From Caryophanales bacterium UBA6356 (lineage in GTDB: Bacteria > Bacillota_I > Bacilli_A > RFN20 > CAG-826): a DNA stretch of 5,212 nucleotides. This document shows positions 1 to 5,212 of this stretch, piece after piece. A model generated the notes under the pieces. That model was given only the letters and a program-made list of their open reading frames with translations. It was not told the DNA's origin and made no database searches. Position numbers and translations under genes: made by a program. Location: contig DJRQ01000014.1 in assembly GCA_002440125.1 (NCBI GenBank), positions 1-5,212 of the forward strand. The letters are read 5' to 3'. Within the stretch, counting starts at the first letter, position 1. Each line of letters starts with the position of its first letter.

Positions 1-53
1 TTGAGTTCTTAATCTCTCGCATGCGCGTAACGAAAAGTGGTAGAATAAATTTC
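1..53. other. Short leader upstream of the operon
   Basis: This stretch holds no complete gene. On the plus strand there is a TGA at 2-4 and a TAA at 10-12, either of which could be the stop of an upstream gene, but too little sequence is present to tell. The reading frame of the first gene is open back to the window edge and has an ATG at 21, but that start has no ribosome binding site. On the minus strand an ATG lies at 22-20 and reads open to the edge; seven codons are not enough to call a divergent gene. The only readable signal is the -10-like element near 38-46. Confidence 0.5.
38..46 (+). promoter_or_regulatory. Candidate extended -10 promoter
   Basis: TGGTAGAAT matches the extended -10 pattern TGnTATAAT with one mismatch in the hexamer (TAGAAT, 41-46). 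No convincing -35 box lies 16-18 bases upstream, which is tolerated by extended -10 promoters. Transcription would be expected to start about 6-8 bases after the hexamer, at roughly 52-54, which is exactly the ATG at 54. The message would then be leaderless or nearly so, in line with the lack of a Shine-Dalgarno sequence before that ATG. The motif is visible in the sequence; promoter activity is inferred. Confidence 0.45.
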
Positions 54-1406
54 ATGGACCAAAAACGTTTTAACGAAATCGAATCCCATCTTAAGGATAA
101 TGATTTGGAGATTCTTCGAAGCTCCAAATGTCTTTGCTTATCTTGTGGTGCTCTCTTTGACGCCAGAGAAGTGTCTGATTGGAAAAACGAGGACAATGCA
201 TCAAGCGCCTTATGCCCTCGGTGCGGCCTTCCTTATGTGCTTGGCGATGCTTCTCGTCTTTCTCTTGGCGAAAGCGAAGCAAAGGCTTATCGCAAAAAGG
301 CTTTTGAACAAAGCCACTACATCGCTCGCCCTTACGATTATTTTTGGTTCATCGATCATTATCGGAATGGCGATATTACAAAGAATGTCTCTAACGAGGA
401 GCTTTACGTTAAATATTTGAAGGTTTTCGCCCGTTATCGCGTCGATGAGGCCCTTTTGGAATTAGCCTCCTTTTATGAGAAGGGGAGTTCCTTTCGAAAA
501 CCTTCGCTTTTGAAAGCCGCGAGGCTTTATAAATCCCCTGAGTTGCAATTTAATTTCGTTGCCTTAAACCATCTTGGGGATATCGCTTACCAAAAAAAGC
601 AATATAGGGAAGCTTTGGAATATTACGTGAAGTCGATGTCTTTTGGCTCTTACATTGGAACGATGCGTTATTGCGATTTTTACTATGATGGGCTTTTTGT
701 CAAAAGAGATGAGGGTTTTGCCTTGAATGGCTATCTCAATCTTTTCGAACATCTCTTCCAAGAAATGGTTCTTCAAAAGAAAGTCTCTTTCAGTTCTTTG
801 GCACAATTGACCAAGCGCTTGTCCATTTGCTATTCGACGCCTCTAGCGAGCCCGAATGATATTGGTTTTGCCAATATTTTCCTCCTTATTTCTAAATTTT
901 CCTTTCGAAACGCCAACCGTTCTTCGCCGACCGAAAGTTTTCTCAAAGACGAAGAAGAAATCGAGAAACGTTATCAAGCTTTCTTGAAAAACGAAAACAT
1001 TGAGCCCGGTCAACCCATATTCGATGAAAAAACGTTTTTCACGACCTTGCTGAATCCGCGCGTTTTCCCTTTTTGCTTCGAAGGGGAGGCGAAGGTAGTG
1101 GCTGCGGATTTTGACCCCGAGCAAAAGACTTTTGATTTCACGATAGAATATCCTTATGCCCCTTTTGTCATCGATCTCGGCAATGCTTATTGCGGCTTTC
1201 AAAAATCCCGAATCGATTGGCATTTCGAACATGTGAAAAAGGTCAACTGCGTTTTGAATTCCCCTTTCAAACTTGCTTCGAGCGATGGATTTAGCTTCAT
1301 ATCCCTCTCTATAGGGGATTCAAAAGAACCCGCTTTATATATCGCCTTCGAAGAGGAATCCGACATAGAATCCATGGAATCGCGAAAAAAGGATGAACAA
1401 GCTTAA
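54..1406 (+). CDS. Zinc-ribbon and Sel1/TPR-like repeat protein of unknown function
   Basis: This is a soluble protein of 450 residues with no signal peptide or membrane segment, so probably cytosolic. I count from the ATG at 54; an in-frame ATG at 21 would add 11 residues, but neither start has a ribosome binding site and the promoter-like element favours 54. Residues 26-57 form a zinc ribbon: CLSC (Cys28, Cys31) and CPRC followed by Gly (Cys54, Cys57), with Trp43 between the pairs. The pattern, CxxC, then F, E and W, then ALCPxCG and V-x-GD, resembles that of small zinc-ribbon proteins usually named only 'cytoplasmic protein'. Residues about 130-235 form three Sel1/TPR-like helical hairpins, the clearest containing HLGDIAYQKKQYREALEYY (173-191). 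Residues about 340-435 look like a beta-rich domain that I do not recognise. The tail is charged. Such repeats usually bind other proteins. The 3' end overlaps the first ABC gene by 14 bp, which suggests coupled translation and a role linked to the exporter. The zinc ribbon is well supported, the repeats fairly, and the function is unknown. Confidence 0.85.
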   Translation: MDQKRFNEIESHLKDNDLEILRSSKCLCLSCGALFDAREVSDWKNEDNASSALCPRCGLPYVLGDASRLSLGESEAKAYRKKAFEQSHYIARPYDYFWFIDHYRNGDITKNVSNEELYVKYLKVFARYRVDEALLELASFYEKGSSFRKPSLLKAARLYKSPELQFNFVALNHLGDIAYQKKQYREALEYYVKSMSFGSYIGTMRYCDFYYDGLFVKRDEGFALNGYLNLFEHLFQEMVLQKKVSFSSLAQLTKRLSICYSTPLASPNDIGFANIFLLISKFSFRNANRSSPTESFLKDEEEIEKRYQAFLKNENIEPGQPIFDEKTFFTTLLNPRVFPFCFEGEAKVVAADFDPEQKTFDFTIEYPYAPFVIDLGNAYCGFQKSRIDWHFEHVKKVNCVLNSPFKLASSDGFSFISLSIGDSKEPALYIAFEEESDIESMESRKKDEQA

Positions 1407-1408
1407 TA
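1389..1408 (+). promoter_or_regulatory. Start region of the first ABC gene, two possible starts
   Basis: The end of the zinc-ribbon gene contains AAGGATGA. The ATG at 1393 follows AAGG with no spacer, so AAGG cannot act as its ribosome binding site in the usual way. An in-frame ATG at 1408, two bases after the TAA at 1404-1406, has AAGGA (1389-1393) 14 bases upstream, which is somewhat long. Starting at 1408 would drop five residues (MNKLN) and give an N-terminus of typical length for the family. Either way, translation is probably coupled to the upstream gene. Confidence 0.45.
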
Positions 1409-3153
1409 TGAAACAAAAACAGACTTCTTTCTCCCCCTTAAAAAAATATAGGGCAAAAGTCATTTTGGCCCCTTGTTTGAAACTCTTTGAATGTGTGACT
1501 GAGCTTTCTTCGCCTTTTTTGGTGCGTTATATCATTGATGAGGGCATCAAGAATAAAGATTGGGATACGACTTGGAAACTCGGGCTCCTTCTTTTCGGCT
1601 TTGCCGTTGTTGGCTTTTTAATCACCCTCTTGGCGCAATATCTCGCTGCCAGCGTCGCTTCGAACTATGCCTACGATTTGAGAAAGACTCTTTTCGATAA
1701 GATGAGCTCCCTTTCCGAAAGGCAACTTGATTCTTTCGGACGAGAAAAGGCCCTCACCCTTATCGGAAGCGATTCCTACGCGATGCAAAGTGGGGTCATG
1801 ATGTTTATGCGCCTCATCTTCCGGCCTCCTTTTTTGCTTCTTGGCTCGACCATAATCAGTTTTGTCATCGATTGGAGAGCGGGTCTTATTTTTTTGGGCG
1901 TCATCCTCTTAAGCGCCTTGGTCATTCTAATGGTCATGGTTCTTTCTCCGAAAAGATATGCCAATATCCAAAGCGATCTCGATGATATCTCCACTTTGGG
2001 GAACGACGCTTTAAAAGGCGCTCGCCCCATTCGGGCCTTCAATAAACAAGAATACGAAGAGATGAAGTTTAAAAAAGTGAACCAATCCTACAAGAAAAAC
2101 ACGATTTCCCTTTCCAAACTCAATTCCTTTTTGAATCCTTTGACTTTCTTCTTCATCAATGGCGGTCTTATCGCGGTGGTGTGGCTTGGCAATATCAACG
2201 TCGCAAATGGAAGCTTGACCACCGGCAGCGTCGTTTCCCTTATCTCCTACTTGGTCTCTTCTTTGGCCGCTCTTATGATGTTTTCCCGCCTTTTTTTGTC
2301 TTTGAATAAAGCGGCCGCTTCGAAAAAGAGAATCGATTCCTTTTTGGCGCTAGAGCCTCTTTTAACGAATCAAAAGATCTATTCCCTGAAAGATGAGCTT
2401 AAAAAGGAGCCGCTTGTCTCTTTCGAGGACGTTTCCTTCACTTTTGGCAAAGTGGGCGATAAATGCGCGATAAGTGATATCACTTTCGAACTAAAAAGAG
2501 GCGAAACGCTTGGCTTCATCGGCGGGACTGGCAGTGGCAAAAGCACCGTCATGAATCTATTAACGAGGCTTTATGACCCCACGACTGGAAAGATCCTTTA
2601 TCGTGGGCTTCCACTTAAAGAATATGATTTGGATGCTCTTCATAAAGAGATTTCCTTCGTGTCCCAACGGCCTTCGCTTTTTAAGGGCACGATTCGCTCG
2701 AATTTGCTCCTTGGAAAAGAAGATGCGAGCGAAGAGGAAATCGAAAAAGCTTTGCAAGACGCTTGTGCTTTTGATTTCGTTATGAATTTTCCAGAGCGTT
2801 TGGATCATCCCGTGAATGAAGGGGGCAGCAATCTTAGCGGCGGGCAAAAGCAACGCCTTCTCATCGCCCGTGCTTTTTTGAAAGGCGGCGATTTGCTCAT
2901 CCTTGACGATTCGATGAGTGCGCTTGATTACTTGAGCGAGCGGAAGATCCGAAATGTTTTGAAAGCCAAGAAAGATCTCACCAAAATCATTATCTCGCAA
3001 CGCGTTTCTTCTCTCCACGATTGCGATCTTATCCTTGTCTTTGAAAATGGAAAAATCGTTGACCGTGGAACGGATGCTTCCCTTCGCCTTTCCTCCTCGC
3101 TTTATAAAGATTTCGCATCAAGCGGCCTAGAAGAAGAAAAGGAGGCTCGCTAA
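1393..3153 (+). CDS. ABC exporter half-transporter, degenerate-site subunit (TM287/BmrC/MdlA-like)
   Basis: This 586-residue protein fuses an exporter membrane domain to an ATPase domain and should pair with the next gene product in the cytoplasmic membrane. Approximate membrane helices are 22-46, 61-88, 133-159, 161-184, 246-267 and 278-303. The N-terminal pattern ELSSPFLVRYIIDEGI (37-52) is typical of the MdlA/YheI side of heterodimeric exporters. The ATPase has an aromatic A-loop at Phe351 (usually Tyr), Walker A at 377-385 (GGTGSGKST), Q-loop Gln425, signature LSGGQ (481-485), Walker B LLILDD with Asp505, and D-loop SALD (509-512). Two catalytic positions differ from the consensus: Asp506 replaces the catalytic Glu, and Gln536 replaces the switch His. 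This matches the known degenerate site of heterodimers such as TM287/288, so it need not mean an inactive gene. Full length, no frameshift. The substrate (drug, lipid or peptide) cannot be told. The start at 1393 is uncertain; 1408 is the alternative. Confidence 0.95.
   Translation: MNKLNMKQKQTSFSPLKKYRAKVILAPCLKLFECVTELSSPFLVRYIIDEGIKNKDWDTTWKLGLLLFGFAVVGFLITLLAQYLAASVASNYAYDLRKTLFDKMSSLSERQLDSFGREKALTLIGSDSYAMQSGVMMFMRLIFRPPFLLLGSTIISFVIDWRAGLIFLGVILLSALVILMVMVLSPKRYANIQSDLDDISTLGNDALKGARPIRAFNKQEYEEMKFKKVNQSYKKNTISLSKLNSFLNPLTFFFINGGLIAVVWLGNINVANGSLTTGSVVSLISYLVSSLAALMMFSRLFLSLNKAAASKKRIDSFLALEPLLTNQKIYSLKDELKKEPLVSFEDVSFTFGKVGDKCAISDITFELKRGETLGFIGGTGSGKSTVMNLLTRLYDPTTGKILYRGLPLKEYDLDALHKEISFVSQRPSLFKGTIRSNLLLGKEDASEEEIEKALQDACAFDFVMNFPERLDHPVNEGGSNLSGGQKQRLLIARAFLKGGDLLILDDSMSALDYLSERKIRNVLKAKKDLTKIIISQRVSSLHDCDLILVFENGKIVDRGTDASLRLSSSLYKDFASSGLEEEKEAR
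3139..3145 (+). promoter_or_regulatory. Strong Shine-Dalgarno for the second ABC gene
   Basis: AAGGAGG lies 8 bases before the ATG at 3154 and is written into the last codons of the preceding gene (Lys-Glu-Ala). The preceding TAA (3151-3153) directly abuts the ATG. This fixes the start at 3154 and points to coupled, balanced synthesis of the two exporter subunits. It is the only strong ribosome binding site in the window. Confidence 0.85.
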
Positions 3154-4884
3154 ATGTTAAAGAACCTTAAAAAGATTTTCCCTTATCTCAAAGGGTCTTA
3201 TTCGAAAGTTTTCTTCTCTCTTTTCTGCGCTTTGCTCTCGACCGGATCGAAGCTTGTCATCCCATTTTTGGCTGGGAAGGCAGTCAATACCTTCTTTAAT
3301 GGGCAAGAAGTCGATATTTCCCTTTATCTTTTCCTTATGGTCGGATTCCTTGTGGTGGGGGCTTTTTTCCGCTACCTATTCGATTTTTCGACTTCTCTTA
3401 TTGGCGCGGATTTGATTTATCGGCTCCGGCAAGAAGTCTTTCGTTCCTTTAACGAAATTTCCATCGCTTCCGTCGACCGTTCTTCGAAAGGGGATCGAAT
3501 CCTAACCTTAACGAGCGATATCGAAAAAATTCAAAATGGCTTGGTGAGTGGTTTTGCCGCCTTTTATGATGGTGTGGTTGCGATTGCCATCACCCTCGTT
3601 TTCATGGCGACCCTTAATTATCTTTTGGCCATTGTGGTGGTTGTTTTAACCCCTCTCTCGATGGTTATTTCGAACTTCGTCTCCAAATTCAATAGCCAAC
3701 ATTTCCGTAGCCAAGCGAAGGCCTCTGGCGAAGTGAATGCCTTCACGCTTGAAGGACTCACCAATAGCGAGGCTATCGTCTCTCTTGGGCTCCTAAAGAA
3801 GCGCTCCGAAGAATTTGATCGATTGAGCAAATCCCTGAAAGAACACACTTTTAAAGCGAATCTTGGCGCTTCTTTGATCAATCCCTCGACCCGTTTGGTG
3901 AACGCTTTAATCAATTCGAGTCTTATTCTCTTAGGCGCTCTCTTTATCATTAAAGATCTTGGCGGTACCTTTGGCATCGCCTTTTTGGTTGGCGATTTGA
4001 GCGCTTTCTTAACCTATGCGTCGAACTATATGCAGCCCTTCAATGAAATTAGCGACGTCGTCAATGAAATCGATTACGCTTTTTCCTCTTTGGATCGCGT
4101 GGATAGTTTTCTCCATGAACCTTACGACGAAAACGATGGTAAAGAGGAAATCCAAGGCCCTTTGATGGATCTTGCCGCCAAAGACGTGACTTTCTCTTAC
4201 GATGGCAAACGCGATGTCATAAAAGACTTCTCCTTCGCATTTAAGAAAGGGAATCGCATAGCTCTAGTCGGTCCTACAGGATGCGGCAAAAGCACGCTTA
4301 TAAACCTTTTATTACGCTTCTACGATCCCCAAAAAGGAAGCTTCTATGCGAACGATATTTCTTTAAAGGATCTCGAAAAGAAGGCTTTCCGAGAACATGT
4401 CGGCATGGTTTTGCAAGACACTTGGATTTTTAAGGGGACGGTCTTTGAGAACATCGCCTACGCCAAAAAGAACGCCACCCTTGAGGAAGTCGAGTTAGCG
4501 GCTCATAAGGCCCAATGCGATAAACTTATTGAGCGTTTGCCTCTTGGATACGATACCATCATTTCCGACGCCTCTGGATTAAGCGTTGGGGAAAAGCAAC
4601 TCATTTGCGTCGCTAGGGTGATGCTTCTATCGCCGGAAGTCGTCATTCTTGACGAAGCGACCTCCAATATCGACCTTCGTACGGAACGTCTCCTCAATGA
4701 GTCTTTTAAAGAACTCATGAAAGGAAGGACTTCCCTTATTGTTGCCCACCGTTTAAGCACGATCGTTTCGAGCGATGTCATATTGGTGATGAAGGATGGC
4801 GTGATTCTCGAAAGCGGAACCCATGAACAACTTTTGGCCAAGGGCGGTTTCTATAGTAAACTTTATGGGGCGCAGTTCTCATGA
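3154..4884 (+). CDS. ABC exporter half-transporter, consensus-catalytic subunit (TM288/BmrD/MdlB-like)
   Basis: This 576-residue membrane-ATPase fusion is the partner of the preceding gene product. Approximate membrane helices are 18-48, 55-82, 131-153, 155-176, 245-267 and 273-295. The IPFLAGKAVN stretch (36-45) and the linker with PFNEISDVVNEID (295-307) fit the MdlB/YheH side of the family. The ATPase has A-loop Tyr349, Walker A GPTGCGKST (373-381), Q-loop Gln421, Walker B VVILDE with Asp500 and catalytic Glu501, D-loop SNID (504-507) and switch His532 in AHRLSTI. The signature reads LSVGE (476-480) instead of LSGGQ, and the segment before it (SDASG) lacks the usual exporter X-loop Glu-Gly pattern. 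In the dimer, its Walker A, Glu501 and His532 would face the LSGGQ of the partner and form the hydrolysing site, while LSVGE would face the partner's degenerate Walker site. Full length. The stop overlaps the next start as ATGA. Substrate unknown. Confidence 0.95.
   Translation: MLKNLKKIFPYLKGSYSKVFFSLFCALLSTGSKLVIPFLAGKAVNTFFNGQEVDISLYLFLMVGFLVVGAFFRYLFDFSTSLIGADLIYRLRQEVFRSFNEISIASVDRSSKGDRILTLTSDIEKIQNGLVSGFAAFYDGVVAIAITLVFMATLNYLLAIVVVVLTPLSMVISNFVSKFNSQHFRSQAKASGEVNAFTLEGLTNSEAIVSLGLLKKRSEEFDRLSKSLKEHTFKANLGASLINPSTRLVNALINSSLILLGALFIIKDLGGTFGIAFLVGDLSAFLTYASNYMQPFNEISDVVNEIDYAFSSLDRVDSFLHEPYDENDGKEEIQGPLMDLAAKDVTFSYDGKRDVIKDFSFAFKKGNRIALVGPTGCGKSTLINLLLRFYDPQKGSFYANDISLKDLEKKAFREHVGMVLQDTWIFKGTVFENIAYAKKNATLEEVELAAHKAQCDKLIERLPLGYDTIISDASGLSVGEKQLICVARVMLLSPEVVILDEATSNIDLRTERLLNESFKELMKGRTSLIVAHRLSTIVSSDVILVMKDGVILESGTHEQLLAKGGFYSKLYGAQFS
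4881..4884 (+). other. ATGA stop-start overlap
   Basis: The TGA stop of the second ABC gene (4882-4884) shares bases with the ATG of the lipoprotein gene (4881-4883). This arrangement usually means that ribosomes ending the first gene restart on the second. The only purine-rich stretch upstream is GGGG at 4867-4870, 10 bases before the ATG, a weak ribosome binding site, so coupling probably matters here. Confidence 0.8.
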
Positions 4885-5212
4885 AGAAAAAATCTCTATT
4901 GCTTTTATTCCCTTTCCTCGCTTCTTGTTCTTTTTCCTATTCGAAAGCGATTACCATCGATAACGCTACGCTTCTTCTTAAGGATAATATTTCGCATTAC
5001 GAAGGGAATCTTCTCGACAAAAAACGCTATGGATTAGGCGTTACCGAAATAGAAGATGTTCTGGATAGCTCCTTCGACAAGATTGAGACGGATAAGAAGA
5101 CTTTCTTTCTCCTCTATTTCGATAATGCGGACGAGGGCTTCTCTTTCGATTATTTCTTAAATGAAGGGGAAGGAGAAATATTTTTGACTCTTTCTAAGGA
5201 CCAAGACGATAT
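4881..5212 (+). CDS. Putative lipoprotein, 3' end outside the window
   Basis: The first 110 codons are present and the frame is open to the window edge. The N-terminus is a lipoprotein signal peptide: Lys2-Lys4, a hydrophobic core SLLLLFPF (5-12), and a lipobox LASC with the lipidated Cys at residue 16. The mature part should therefore be anchored on the outer face of the cytoplasmic membrane. After it come a Ser-rich linker and a mixed segment rich in Asp, Glu, Phe and Lys, with a predicted beta-strand KTFFLLYFDN (74-83). That strand loosely recalls the core strand of thioredoxin-like lipoproteins, but no CxxC follows it in the visible part, so I do not assign the fold. The ATGA overlap places it in the operon with the exporter, where it could be a substrate-handling or accessory partner; this is inference. 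The signal peptide is firm, the function unknown. Confidence 0.85.
   Translation, partial: MKKKSLLLLFPFLASCSFSYSKAITIDNATLLLKDNISHYEGNLLDKKRYGLGVTEIEDVLDSSFDKIETDKKTFFLLYFDNADEGFSFDYFLNEGEGEIFLTLSKDQDD

Noticed and set aside
1..12. Tail of an upstream gene ending at TGA (2-4) or TAA (10-12)
   Set aside because: Fewer than four codons are present, so the frame and the existence of such a gene cannot be judged.
100..420. A 106-codon plus-strand frame inside the zinc-ribbon gene, with hydrophobic stretches
   Set aside because: It lies wholly within a better supported gene in another frame, has no ribosome binding site, and its hydrophobic stretches arise from the frame shift.
843..1232. A 129-codon minus-strand open frame
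   Set aside because: It is antisense to the C-terminal domain of the zinc-ribbon protein, has no start signal, and codon use favours the plus strand.
2908..3000. Loss of catalytic Glu and His in the first ABC subunit as a sign of gene decay
   Set aside because: Both changes are normal for the degenerate site of heterodimeric exporters, and the partner supplies the intact residues.
2560..3018. A 152-codon minus-strand open frame
   Set aside because: It is opposite the conserved ATPase motifs of the first ABC gene; its sequence is the shadow of those codons and matches no family I know.
4881..5212. Thioredoxin-like fold for the lipoprotein
   Set aside because: Only one strand-like segment is suggestive; there is no CxxC in the visible part and the gene is cut off.
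1..5212. tRNA or rRNA genes, CRISPR array, insertion sequence, inverted repeats, or rho-independent terminators
   Set aside because: None were seen: the genes abut or overlap, and I found no spaced repeats, transposase motifs or stem-loops followed by a T run.

Overview
The window is a tightly packed, all plus-strand gene cluster from what looks like a Bacillota-type (Firmicutes) bacterium. The composition is moderately low in GC (about 45% on sampled lines). Trp is encoded by TGG, and TGA serves as a stop at 4882-4884, which argues against the Mycoplasma-type code. One junction has a textbook AAGGAGG ribosome binding site, and the last gene encodes a Gram-positive-style lipoprotein signal. 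A lineage in or near Bacilli/Erysipelotrichia is my inference; nothing here fixes the taxon.

Layout: bases 1-53 are a short leader with a candidate extended -10 promoter immediately upstream of the first gene. Bases 54-1406 encode a soluble protein with an N-terminal four-cysteine zinc ribbon, a middle set of Sel1/TPR-like helical repeats and a C-terminal probable beta domain that I do not recognise. Bases 1393-3153 and 3154-4884 encode the two half-transporters of a heterodimeric ABC exporter of the TM287/TM288, BmrC/BmrD, MdlA/MdlB type. Bases 4881-5212 hold the start of a lipoprotein gene that runs off the window.

All four genes touch or overlap: 14 bp, then directly abutting, then a 4-bp ATGA. 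There is no room for internal promoters or terminators between them, so they almost certainly form one translationally coupled operon. The two ABC subunits are complementary. The first carries LSGGQ but has Asp for the catalytic Glu and Gln for the switch His. The second carries Glu and His but has a divergent LSVGE signature. Together they would make one consensus and one degenerate ATP site. The zinc-ribbon/repeat protein would be cytosolic and the lipoprotein would sit outside the membrane, so the cluster could be an export module with a partner on each side of the membrane. The substrate cannot be read from the sequence, and no precursor peptide gene is visible.
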